Below, in pieces: positions 41,281-49,326 of a stretch of 64,000 nucleotides of DNA. Position numbers and translations under genes: made by a program. The notes beneath the pieces are model-generated. The model saw only the letters and a program-made list of their open reading frames with translations, was not told where the DNA came from and made no database searches. Within the stretch, counting starts at the first letter, position 1, and each line of letters opens with the position of its first letter. Origin of the DNA: DATARH01 sp963778385. Its GTDB lineage: Bacteria > Pseudomonadota > Alphaproteobacteria > ATCC43930 > CGMCC-115725. The stretch lies in the NCBI GenBank assembly GCA_963778385.1, contig CAVZUA010000016.1, forward strand, positions 315,874 to 379,873. The letters are read 5' to 3'.

Positions 41281-41385
41281 ATGAACACGGTTCGCGACAG
41301 TATTTGTTCGAACGATCGAGCCCATTGCACGACAGCCCGTGTTCATGGGTTCCGGGCCCAGCCCTGTGGGCTGTCCCGGAATGAC
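41281..41385. repeat. Family A repeat copy 5, right part
   Basis: It begins ATGAACACGG, completing the left inner arm after the IS element, then about 50 variable bases, CCGTGTTCATGGGTTCCGGG and GGCTGTCCCGGAATGAC. It ends 14 bases before the esterase ATG. Confidence 0.9.
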
Positions 41386-41399
41386 AAGCGGAAGGTGCG

Positions 41400-42209
41400 A
41401 TGATCGAAGAGGCGTTCGAGGCGGAGTACAACATCCGCCGCCGGCATCCCGACAGCCCGCAGCATTACGCGCGGTACGCCGCCGACAGCGCCGCCGCGCG
41501 GGCCGCACTCGATGGACGGCTCGACCTCCGCTACGGCGAGGCGCCGGGCGAGACGCTCGACTTTTTCCCGGCCGCGCGCGCCGATGCCCCGATGTTTCTC
41601 TTTATCCATGGCGGCTATTGGCGGGCGCTCGACAAAAGTGATTTCACCTTTATCGCGCCGCCCTTTGTCGCGGCGGGGATCGCCGTGGCGTTGGTCAATT
41701 ACGACCTGACCCCAAAGGTCACGGTCGAGACGATTGTCGCCCAGACCCAACGTGCCATCCGCTCGGTTTATGACCACACGAAGCTGCCGTTCGACCGAGA
41801 CCGGCTGGTCGTCGGCGGGCATTCGGCCGGCGGGCAGCTCACCGCGATGGCGCTGGCCGTCGAGCCGCGTCTGCCAATCGCCGCCGGGATCGCGATGTCG
41901 GGAGTGTTCGACCTCGTGCCGCTGCTCAAGACCAACGTCAACGTGCAGCTGACCCTCGACGAGGCGCGCGCCCGCGCGTTGAGCCCGGCGCGCCACCCGC
42001 GCCCCAATCGCGCGCCCGACCTCATTTGTGTCGGCGGCGCGGAGAGTGACAGCTTTATCTGGCAGTCGCGCGCCTATGCCGAAAAGGTCGGCAAAACGGC
42101 GAAGGTCTATCCGGGGCTCGACCACTATACGATCATGTCGGCGCTCGCCGACCCGGCAAGCGATGTGCATGGCGATGTCCGCCGGGTGATCGAGGGGACG
42201 TGCCCATGA
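41400..42209 (+). CDS. Alpha/beta hydrolase, HGGYW esterase type
   Basis: The 269-residue protein starts MIEEAFEAEYNIRRRHPDSP. MFLFIHGGYWRALDKSDFTF near residue 64 is the oxyanion-hole HGGYW motif of kynurenine-formamidase-like and HSL-type esterases. VVGGHSAGGQLTAMAL near 137 is the nucleophile elbow. The Asp is likely in ICVGGAESDSF and the His in LDHYTIMSAL. It hydrolyses an ester or N-formyl amide in the cytosol. The stop overlaps the next ATG (ATGA), so it is coupled to the molybdopterin hydroxylase gene. The ribosome site (GGAAGGTG) lies just beyond the family A repeat. Confidence 0.86.
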   Translation: MIEEAFEAEYNIRRRHPDSPQHYARYAADSAAARAALDGRLDLRYGEAPGETLDFFPAARADAPMFLFIHGGYWRALDKSDFTFIAPPFVAAGIAVALVNYDLTPKVTVETIVAQTQRAIRSVYDHTKLPFDRDRLVVGGHSAGGQLTAMALAVEPRLPIAAGIAMSGVFDLVPLLKTNVNVQLTLDEARARALSPARHPRPNRAPDLICVGGAESDSFIWQSRAYAEKVGKTAKVYPGLDHYTIMSALADPASDVHGDVRRVIEGTCP

Positions 42210-44584
42210 ACGATATTGCACCGCCGACGGCCGGACCTTGGATCGGGCGGTCGATCAAACGTCGCGAGGACCAGCGGCTGCTGACCGGCCAGGGGCAGTT
42301 CGTCGCCGATATCGTGCTGCCGAAGATGCTGCATGCGGTGCTGGTGCGCAGCCCGCTGGCGCATGCTCTCATCCGCGCGGTGGACCTTGGACGCGCCAAA
42401 GCGGCGCCCGGCGTCATCGACGCGCTGGACGGCGCCGACCTGCTGCAACTACTGCCGCCGATCCCCGAGGGGCAGATTTCGCTGCCGCCGAAATGGACGA
42501 CGCAGATCCAGCACAAATTCCTCAACCCGCAGGAGCCGTTGCTGGCGCATGACAAGGCGCGGCATGTCGGCGAGGCGCTGGCGATCATCGTCGCCGAGAC
42601 CCGGAACCAGGCCGAGGACGCCGCCGAGCTGGTCACCCTGGACCTCGAAGAACTGCCGGCGGTGGTCGATCCTGAGGCCGCGGTCCGCCCCGACAGCCCC
42701 ATCGTTCATGACCGGTTCAACACCAACCTCATCGGCGAATTCTCGGTCGGTCGCGGCGATGCCGTCGGCGCGATGGCGACGGCGCCGCATCGCCTGAAGC
42801 GCCGCTTCTATCATCACCGCTACGCCGCCGTGCCGATGGAGACGCGTGGCGTGCTCGCCGATTACGATCGGCGCACCGACTCGGTGACGATCTGGTCGTC
42901 GACCCAGGTCGTGCATTGGGTGCGGCGCGAGGCGGCGGCGCTGCTCGGCATTCCCGAGGCGCGGGTGCGCTGCATCGCGCCCGATGTCGGCGGCGGGTTT
43001 GGCGGCAAGGGGCATGTCTATCCCGAGGACATGCTGACGGCGTTTCTCGCGTGCCGGCTGGCCCGCCCAGTGCGCTGGATCGAGGGGCGCGCCGAGCACC
43101 TGCAGAGCGCGACCCATTCGCGCGACCAGCTGCATGATGTCGAGGTCGGCTTCGACGATGACGGCCGCATCCTCGCGCTGACCGACAGCTATATCGTCGA
43201 TTGCGGCGCCTGGAACCCGATCGGCTCGGGCGTCGCCTACAACACCGCCGTCCATCTGACCGGCCCGTACAAGATCGAGAATTACGCCGCCACCGGCCGC
43301 ATCGCGGTGACCAACAAGGTGCCGAACGCGCCCTATCGCGGCGCCGGGCGCCCCGAGGCGGCCTTCGCGATGGAGCGGACGATCGACCTGATCGCCCGCA
43401 CGCTTGGCCTGGAGCCGGCCGAAGTGCGCCGCCGCAACATCATCCCGGCGGCGGAGATGCCGTATCGCGTCGGCATGCCCTATCGTGACGGCGAGCCGAT
43501 CGTCTACGACAGCGGCGACTATCCCGCGGCGCTGGAAAAGGCGCTCGACGCGGTGGGCGGCGTCGCGGCGTTCCGCGAGCGGCAGGCGGCGGCACGCGCG
43601 GAGGGCCGGCATCTCGGGCTCGGCATCGGCTTCTACATCGAGGGCACCGGCGTCGGGCCGTTCGAGAGCGCCTTTGTCCGCGTCGATCCGACCGGCAAAA
43701 TCTACATCTCCGGCGGCGCCGCGCCGCAGGGCCAAGGGATGGAGACGATCTTCGCGCAGATCACCGCCGATCTGTGGAAGGTGCGGCCCGATGATGTCGT
43801 CGTCTCGCTGGCCGACACCGGGTCGATCGCGATCGGCTTTGGCACGATGGCGAGCCGCAGCACGGTGACCCTGTCCGGTGCCCTGTTCCATGCCAGCGAG
43901 CGGCTGCGCGACAAGGTGTTCTCGATCGCCGCCAACATCCTCGAATGCGCGCCGGCCGATCTCGAATTGCGCGATGGCGGCGTCGGCATCGCCGGGGTGC
44001 CGGCGGCGACGCTGTCCTTGTCGCGCATCGCCCGCGCCGCGATGCCGAGCTGGAGCAACGAGCGCCCGCCGGGCGTTGATGCCGGGCTGGAGGAAACCTT
44101 CTACTGGCAGCCGCCGACCGTGACCTGGAGCTACGCGGTGCATGTCGCGATCGTCGAGGTCGATGCCGAGACCGGCCGGGTGCGGATCGATACCTACGCG
44201 GTCGCCCATGATTGCGGCAACGTGATCAACCCGATGCTGGTCGAGGGGCAGATCCACGGCGGCGCGGTGCAGGGCCTCGGCGGCATCCTCTATGAGGCGA
44301 TCGCCTACGACGCGAATGGCCAGCTATTGAGCGGCTCGTTTATGGATTATGCGATGCCGATCGCCGCCGACATACCGGATTTCAAGATCGTTCACATGCA
44401 TTCGCCGTCACCGCTCAACCCGCTGGGCGTGAAGGGTGTCGGCGAAGGCGGCGCGGTGGCGCCCCCCGTGGCGGTCGCCAACGCGGTGTGCGATGCGCTT
44501 GCCGGTCTCGGCCTCGAAATCAACGCGACGCCGCTGCGCCCGGCGGAAATCGCCAAGCTGGTGAAGGCAAAGGTTCTGCCTTGA
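42206..44584 (+). CDS. Xanthine dehydrogenase-family large (molybdopterin-binding) subunit
   Basis: The 792-residue protein starts MNDIAPPTAGPWIGRSIKRR. The hammerhead domain begins RREDQRLLTGQGQFVADIVL. Moco-binding landmarks are VGGGFGGKGHVYPEDMLTAF (about 265), PNAPYRGAGRPEAAFAMERT (about 375, the form II type rather than CoxL AYRCSFR), SGGAAPQGQGMETIFAQITA (about 505) and, near the C-terminus, VKGVGEGGAVAPPVAVANAV with the catalytic Glu. It hydroxylates a carbon centre using water. The FAD and 2Fe-2S subunits normally encoded beside it are absent, so it must recruit them from elsewhere or work differently. The upstream esterase is translationally coupled. Confidence 0.9.
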   Translation: MNDIAPPTAGPWIGRSIKRREDQRLLTGQGQFVADIVLPKMLHAVLVRSPLAHALIRAVDLGRAKAAPGVIDALDGADLLQLLPPIPEGQISLPPKWTTQIQHKFLNPQEPLLAHDKARHVGEALAIIVAETRNQAEDAAELVTLDLEELPAVVDPEAAVRPDSPIVHDRFNTNLIGEFSVGRGDAVGAMATAPHRLKRRFYHHRYAAVPMETRGVLADYDRRTDSVTIWSSTQVVHWVRREAAALLGIPEARVRCIAPDVGGGFGGKGHVYPEDMLTAFLACRLARPVRWIEGRAEHLQSATHSRDQLHDVEVGFDDDGRILALTDSYIVDCGAWNPIGSGVAYNTAVHLTGPYKIENYAATGRIAVTNKVPNAPYRGAGRPEAAFAMERTIDLIARTLGLEPAEVRRRNIIPAAEMPYRVGMPYRDGEPIVYDSGDYPAALEKALDAVGGVAAFRERQAAARAEGRHLGLGIGFYIEGTGVGPFESAFVRVDPTGKIYISGGAAPQGQGMETIFAQITADLWKVRPDDVVVSLADTGSIAIGFGTMASRSTVTLSGALFHASERLRDKVFSIAANILECAPADLELRDGGVGIAGVPAATLSLSRIARAAMPSWSNERPPGVDAGLEETFYWQPPTVTWSYAVHVAIVEVDAETGRVRIDTYAVAHDCGNVINPMLVEGQIHGGAVQGLGGILYEAIAYDANGQLLSGSFMDYAMPIAADIPDFKIVHMHSPSPLNPLGVKGVGEGGAVAPPVAVANAVCDALAGLGLEINATPLRPAEIAKLVKAKVLP

Positions 44585-44593
44585 AGATTTACC

Positions 44594-44667
44594 ACCCCGG
44601 CGAAGGCCGGGGCCTATAGTTCAGCCGTTCGAGAGGTTGACATATGGGTCCCGGCCTTCGCCGGGAA
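44594..44667. repeat. Family B repeat
   Basis: ACCCCGGCGAAGGCCGGGGC, a spacer with TTCAGCCG, then GGGTCCCGGCCTTCGCCGGG. It lies between the converging molybdopterin and crotonase genes, where it may terminate both. Confidence 0.75.
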
Positions 44668-44690
44668 GGTTGTAACGAGGGTCCGCGCAC

Positions 44691-45509
44691 CTACTCCCGG
44701 AACTGCGCCGAACGCCAGCGGACGGCGGCGGGGACACCTTCGGTCGCGGCGATTTCGCGGAATTTGGCGCCGAGCTCGGTGGTGGTCGCATACAGCGGAC
44801 CGCAGGCGTCGAGCCCGGCATAGAGCGCGGTGCGGAACCCGGCGGCGTCGGCGACGCGGTTTACCGCGCGCTTGGTCGTGTAGAGCGCCTCCGGCGAGAT
44901 CAGCGACAACCGCTTGGCGTATTTGAGGCTCGCCTCGCGCAGTTCGGCGAGCGGCACGACGCGGTTGACCATGCCGAGGTCGAGCGCGGTCCGGGCGTCA
45001 ATCTGGTCGCCAAAATAGAGGAGCTCGCGGGCCTTTTTGTAGCCGATGATCATCGGCATGACGATCGCCGGCCCGACCGCCGAGAAACGTATCTCGGGTT
45101 CGCCGAAGGTCGCGTTGTCGGCGGCGATGGTAATGTCGCACAACATCACCAGCTCGCACCCGCCGCCCAGCACATGGCCCTGCACCGAGGCGATCACCGG
45201 CTTTCTCATCAGCCACGGCGTCATCTGGAACTCCAGCTCGGGCTGGAGGTGCGCATGCGCCTTGACCGGGTCGTCGCGCCAATCGTTGGCGCCTTCCGGC
45301 TTGGCGCCGATATCAAAGCCGGCGCAAAAGCTGCGGCCGTTGGCGCGCAGCAGCACGACGCTGGTCGTCTCGTCGGCATCGGCCTTGGCGAAGGCGGCTG
45401 TCAACCCCTGTCGCAGCTCCGCGCTGATCGCGTTGAGCTTGTCGGGGCGGTTGAGGGTGATGATGCCGACCTTTTCGTCGACCTCGTAGAGCACGATGTC
45501 GTCCGCCAT
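44691..45509 (-). CDS. Enoyl-CoA hydratase/isomerase family protein
   Basis: The 272-residue crotonase starts MADDIVLYEVDEKVGIITLN, with a perfect GGGAGGTGA six bases upstream. Oxyanion-hole segments are RANGRSFCAGFDIG (about 60) and VQGHVLGGGCELVMLCDITI (about 100). ATFGEPEIRFSAVGPAIVMP holds the first catalytic Glu position. The following PMIIGYKKARELLYFGDQID is typical of a subfamily active on unusual acyl-CoAs. It ends a minus-strand run with a CoA ligase two bases upstream, so it probably handles the thioester the ligase makes. The precise reaction (hydration, isomerisation or C-C cleavage) is unknown. Confidence 0.88.
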   Translation of the reverse strand: MADDIVLYEVDEKVGIITLNRPDKLNAISAELRQGLTAAFAKADADETTSVVLLRANGRSFCAGFDIGAKPEGANDWRDDPVKAHAHLQPELEFQMTPWLMRKPVIASVQGHVLGGGCELVMLCDITIAADNATFGEPEIRFSAVGPAIVMPMIIGYKKARELLYFGDQIDARTALDLGMVNRVVPLAELREASLKYAKRLSLISPEALYTTKRAVNRVADAAGFRTALYAGLDACGPLYATTTELGAKFREIAATEGVPAAVRWRSAQFRE

Positions 45510-45511
45510 TG

Positions 45512-46906
45512 TCACCTCCCTGTTGTGCTGCGGGCCAGCCGGTCGATTGCGCCCAGTCCCTCGCGGAACCCGCCGACCACCGCGACGCCGTGCTCGCGCA
45601 GATAGGCGGTAAGGCCGCGGTCCATCACCCCCGGCCGCGTGGTCATCAGGTAATGCGGTTTAACGCTCTGTGCGGCGGCGCGCGCGAACATCTCGATATA
45701 AAGCGACGCGAGCCCCGGCTGATCGAACGGCTGATCATCGAAGTTGTCGCGGCAGAACAGGATGGCGTCGTGTTCGGGGCTGGCGTCGAACAGCGCCAGC
45801 GCCTTGGGGAAATTGGCCGCGAAGGTGCCGCTGCCCCAGGCGTCGCACGGATTGCCGTCGCCGGTGATAAAGCCGATCGCGCTCTCGATCTCGGCCTTTT
45901 GTGGCGGGGAGAGCGGCGGCAACTGGAGATCGTTTGCGTCGGCGATGTCGAGGATCAGTTCCGCCAGCCCGCCGGACGAGGTGATCACCGCCAACCGTCG
46001 TCCCATCGGGCGTTTGGCGCTCTGGCAGGCGGCGAGCGTCTCCGTGAACTCGACGAGATCGCCGACCTCGATGGCGCGGTGCGCCCGGAACAGCTCGGCG
46101 ATCGCCGCCGGGTCTTCGGCCGGGCCGCCGGTATGGCTGGCCACGGCTTGCCTTGTGCGCTCGCTGCGGCCGACCTGCAGCATGATCACCGGCTTGCCGA
46201 GGGCAGAGGCCCGGTCGAGCGCGGCGGCGAAACGGTCCTTGTGCCGGATCGTCTCGATAAAGCCCCCGATCACTTTTGTCTGCGGGTCCTCGACCAGGTA
46301 TTCGAGGAACTCGGCAACGGTCACCGCCGCCTCGTTGCCCGAGGAAACGATGTGGCTGAAGCCGTAGCGCCGCGTGTCGGTCAGCAGCCCGACGCAGAGC
46401 CCGCCGCTATGCGAGAGGATGCCGACATTGCCGGCGAGGCTCGCCGGGTCGCGCAGCTCCTGCAGGTAGAGTGAGCTTTTGTGGTGCGGGTTGAGGATGC
46501 CCATGCAGTTGGGGCCGCACAGCGCGATGCCGTATTCGCGGCAGGTTTCCGCGATCTTCGCCTGTTGCGCGCGTCCGGCGCCGCTGTGCTCGGCAAAGCC
46601 GCCGTCATAGATCACCGCCGCCTTCATGCCGCGCTTCGCGCCGGCGATGAAGGCGTCGACGACGCGCTCATGGCCGAGGCAGAACAGCGCGACATCCGGT
46701 GCCTCGGGCAGCTCGGCAAAGCTCGGATAGCAGGGCCGGTTGAGCACCGCCGCATAGTTCGGGTTGATCGGATAGATTTTGCCGGCAAAGCCGAGCCGAT
46801 CCAGCGACGTGATGATCCGCCGTCCCGGCGTCGGTTTTTCCGACGCGCCGACGATGGCGATCGAGTTCGGCTTGAACAGCGCGTCGAGCTGCGCAGGGGC
46901 TATCAC
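45512..46906 (-). CDS. Acyl-CoA synthetase (NDP-forming) alpha-type protein without ATP-grasp domain
   Basis: The 464-residue protein starts at GTG 46906 (VIAPAQLDALFKPNSIAIVG), five bases after the TauD stop. The N-terminal CoA-binding Rossmann domain has SIAIVGASEKPTPGRR and GCP-like GIALCGPNCMGILNP. Succinyl-CoA-synthetase-like flavodoxin domains follow, with VGILSHSGGLCVGL and the phosphohistidine region AVASHTGGPAEDPAAIAEL (His about 245). This is the alpha half of ADP-forming acetyl-CoA synthetases. The beta (ATP-grasp) half is neither fused nor adjacent. Either it is encoded elsewhere or the protein has another role. Sandwiched between a dioxygenase and a crotonase, it likely activates a carboxylic acid intermediate. 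Confidence 0.85.
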   Translation of the reverse strand: MIAPAQLDALFKPNSIAIVGASEKPTPGRRIITSLDRLGFAGKIYPINPNYAAVLNRPCYPSFAELPEAPDVALFCLGHERVVDAFIAGAKRGMKAAVIYDGGFAEHSGAGRAQQAKIAETCREYGIALCGPNCMGILNPHHKSSLYLQELRDPASLAGNVGILSHSGGLCVGLLTDTRRYGFSHIVSSGNEAAVTVAEFLEYLVEDPQTKVIGGFIETIRHKDRFAAALDRASALGKPVIMLQVGRSERTRQAVASHTGGPAEDPAAIAELFRAHRAIEVGDLVEFTETLAACQSAKRPMGRRLAVITSSGGLAELILDIADANDLQLPPLSPPQKAEIESAIGFITGDGNPCDAWGSGTFAANFPKALALFDASPEHDAILFCRDNFDDQPFDQPGLASLYIEMFARAAAQSVKPHYLMTTRPGVMDRGLTAYLREHGVAVVGGFREGLGAIDRLARSTTGR

Positions 46907-46911
46907 AGGGG

Positions 46912-47937
46912 CTACTCCGCGGCCATGTCCTCGCGCAGCCAGCTCTTGCGCTCGCCGGCATAAAGCGCGCCGGGATTGCCGTGCACCGTGGTGCGCCACA
47001 TCACCCGTTCATGAGTGGCGGCGTCGAACCAGGTCGCCGCGTGCACCAGGCAGCGATTATCCCAGATCACCAGATCGCCGGCGTCCCAATCGTGGACATA
47101 GACGAATTGCCGCTGCGTCATATGCGACATCAACTCGTCGAGCAGTATGCCGCCGGCGCCGTCCGGCCCCGGCTCCATGCCGACAATCGGGCCATCGAGC
47201 CAATCCATCTGGCCGTATTCGCACATGTAGAGCGCCGGCTTGCCGCTCACCGGGTGGATGCGGACGAGCGGCTGCGCCTGGCTGCGCTCGTGCGGCGCCA
47301 GCGGCCGCGGCGTCTCGCCGTTCTGCACCGCATCGCGCGAGCGGCCGGAGCCCGGCTGCACGTGCAGGCCCGTGACACCCTCGATCCGCGCCTTTTGCGC
47401 CGGCGACAGCGCCGCATAAGCGGCGATGCCGTTGGCGAACATCGTCTGTCCCTGGCCCTTCGGCACCGGAACGACCGCATAGAACAGCGAAATGTCGGGC
47501 GGGGGGCGGCGATAGCTCTGGTCGGTGTGCCAGCCGCGGCGATGCGGGTATTGCACCGGGATCTGGCCGTCGGCGGTCAGCGGCGGCTCGGGCCGCGGCG
47601 GCGGCTTGCGGTTGGTCGGCGGCACGCTCTGCACCAGCATGATCTCGGGCGTTCCGGTATGAATCGCCTCTTCGCGCGTCAGCGTGCGGCGGTAATCCTC
47701 GACTTCGGGCCCAAAAAATTGGCTGAGCCGGACGAGCAGCGACGGGTCTTTTGACATCGCGTCGAGCCCCTTCAGGAGCATCAGACCTTCGCATTCGACG
47801 AGCGTTTGTTGCAGGAAATCCGGCGCCGCCTCGGCTGCGGCGAGGACCGCGCGCGCGTCGCCGCCGCCTTTCAGGCCGACGATCCCGCCGAACTGAGCGC
47901 CCGGTAGCGGGCACGTGATCTCGAATGCGTTGTTCAT
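46912..47937 (-). CDS. TauD/TfdA-family Fe(II)/2-oxoglutarate dioxygenase (1)
   Basis: The 341-residue protein starts MNNAFEITCPLPGAQFGGIV at 47937, following AGAGGG. The iron facial triad can be read: HxD in HRRGWHTDQSYRRPPPDISL (about 165) and the distal His in WDNRCLVHAATWFDAATHER (about 300). The Arg that binds 2-oxoglutarate is in HERVMWRTTV. TauD-type enzymes hydroxylate substrates such as taurine, aryloxyacetates, carnitine precursors or alkyl sulphates. The gene sits 60 bases downstream of a DAO-type oxidase and five bases before a CoA ligase, so it belongs to one catabolic transcript. The substrate is unknown. Confidence 0.9.
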   Translation of the reverse strand: MNNAFEITCPLPGAQFGGIVGLKGGGDARAVLAAAEAAPDFLQQTLVECEGLMLLKGLDAMSKDPSLLVRLSQFFGPEVEDYRRTLTREEAIHTGTPEIMLVQSVPPTNRKPPPRPEPPLTADGQIPVQYPHRRGWHTDQSYRRPPPDISLFYAVVPVPKGQGQTMFANGIAAYAALSPAQKARIEGVTGLHVQPGSGRSRDAVQNGETPRPLAPHERSQAQPLVRIHPVSGKPALYMCEYGQMDWLDGPIVGMEPGPDGAGGILLDELMSHMTQRQFVYVHDWDAGDLVIWDNRCLVHAATWFDAATHERVMWRTTVHGNPGALYAGERKSWLREDMAAE

Positions 47938-47997
47938 GGTAACCCTCTTTACGATCGTCATTCCCGTCGGATTGGCGAGCAGAAAGCGTGCCGAACC

Positions 47998-49167
47998 TTA
48001 GGCCTTCGGCACCTCGTCGAGCAGCGGCGTGTTGTCGAGAATGCGCCGGTAGCCCATGCGCGACAGGTCGAGCGTCCGGTAGCTTCCGTAAAGCAGCAGC
48101 TCGCTCATGCCGCGGCCGACGGCGGGCGCCTGCATCAGCCCGTGCCCGGAAAAGCCGAGCGCGATGTGGAAATTGTTCAGGCCATCTACCCAAGGGCCGA
48201 GGATAGCGTTGTTGTCGAAGCTGTTCTGGTCGTAGTGCCCGGCCCAGGCGCCGGACACCTTAAGCGCTTCGAACGCCGGCACCCGTTCGGCGAGGCCCGG
48301 CCAGATCGCCTCGTCGAAATAGTCGTAATCGACCTCCCAGTTGAAGCCGGGCGGCACGTCGTATTTGGTGTTGCCGGTGATGTAGCCGGCGCCCTGCGGG
48401 CGGAAGCTGATGTTTTTGCTGATGTGCCGGGTAAGCGGCATCATCTCCAGCTTTTCGCGGATCTCGAAATAGAAGGTCAGCCGGTGCATCGGGTAGACCG
48501 GCACTTTCATGCCGAGCTTGTCGCACAACTCCGGGCCCCAGCAATTGGCGGCGTTGACGAACAGCTCGCCCGCGAGCCGCTCGCCGGACTCCAGTTTCAC
48601 CGCCGTGATGCGCTGGCCGGCGACCTCGAAATCGACGACGCGGTCTTTCAGGTATTTGATGCCGAGGCTGATAGCCTTGCGGCGGAAGCCCATCAGCACG
48701 CTGTACGGGTCCATGAAGCCGTCATCGGGCGAATAGGCGGCGATATCGATGTCGTCGACCCGCATCGACGGGAAGCGATGCTTGACGCCCTTGCGGTCGA
48801 GCAACTCGATGCGCGCGTCATGCGCGGTCTGCACCCGCCAATTCGCCATCAGCGCATCGACATCGTCCTTGCCCGAGCCGAGCCACAGATAGCCCATACG
48901 GTGGAAATCGATCGGCGCCTTCTCGCCGTCGACCGCCATCAGCGTCTCGAACTGTCCGTAGATTTCATGGCCGTACTGGGCCATGCGGATGTTCTCGGGC
49001 ACCGTGAAGAGCTGGCGGATGCCGCCGGTGGCGCGCGGGCTGGCGGCGAATTCGTAGGTCGGGTCGGGCTCGATGACGACGACATCGGCGGCGTGCCCGG
49101 CGACCGCCAGGTGATAGGCGATCGACGAGCCGATTACCCCGCCGCCGATGATGACGATCTTCGCCAT
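47998..49167 (-). CDS. FAD-dependent oxidoreductase (DAO family)
   Basis: The 389-residue protein begins MAKIVIIGGGVIGSSIAYHL, with the GxGxxG dinucleotide loop at residues 8-13 and VVVIEPDPTYEFAASPRATG after it. The second FAD segment is INNFHIALGFSGHGLMQAPA near residue 350, a DAO/sarcosine-oxidase signature. The middle domain (YPMHRLTFYFEIREKLEMMP) binds the substrate. Such enzymes oxidise secondary or tertiary amines and amino acids such as sarcosine, dimethylglycine or opines. Placement among two dioxygenases and next to a peptide-type importer suggests use of an N-substituted compound; this is inference. GCACGGGGCA before the ATG is a weak ribosome site. Confidence 0.9.
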   Translation of the reverse strand: MAKIVIIGGGVIGSSIAYHLAVAGHAADVVVIEPDPTYEFAASPRATGGIRQLFTVPENIRMAQYGHEIYGQFETLMAVDGEKAPIDFHRMGYLWLGSGKDDVDALMANWRVQTAHDARIELLDRKGVKHRFPSMRVDDIDIAAYSPDDGFMDPYSVLMGFRRKAISLGIKYLKDRVVDFEVAGQRITAVKLESGERLAGELFVNAANCWGPELCDKLGMKVPVYPMHRLTFYFEIREKLEMMPLTRHISKNISFRPQGAGYITGNTKYDVPPGFNWEVDYDYFDEAIWPGLAERVPAFEALKVSGAWAGHYDQNSFDNNAILGPWVDGLNNFHIALGFSGHGLMQAPAVGRGMSELLLYGSYRTLDLSRMGYRRILDNTPLLDEVPKA

Positions 49168-49201
49168 TGCCCCGTGCCAATCCTAAAGCATGATCGGTTT
49201 G

Positions 49202-49310
49202 GATCGAACCGTTGGTGCCGGCCCCCACTTGAGCGCTTCGCGCTCTTCCCTCCCCCGTGAACACGGGGGAGGGCTGGGGAGGGGGCTGGCACCAACGGAT
49301 GCAGTTCGAC
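49202..49310. repeat. Composite repeat: family D hairpin inside a longer inverted repeat
   Basis: The outer arms GAACCGTTGGTGCCGG and CTGGCACCAACGGATGC enclose a family D core CCCTCCCCCGTG/CACGGGGGAGGG (perfect 12-bp stem around the loop AA). GAACCG...GGTGCCGG resembles the sequence at 63.82 kb. It lies between the DAO oxidase gene and the second dioxygenase gene. Confidence 0.75.
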
Positions 49311-49326
49311 CGGAACACATAACGCA

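Noticed and set aside
42449..44257. A 602-codon minus-strand open frame opposite the molybdopterin hydroxylase
   Set aside because: Arg/His/Asp-rich shadow translation; the plus-strand gene carries all family motifs.
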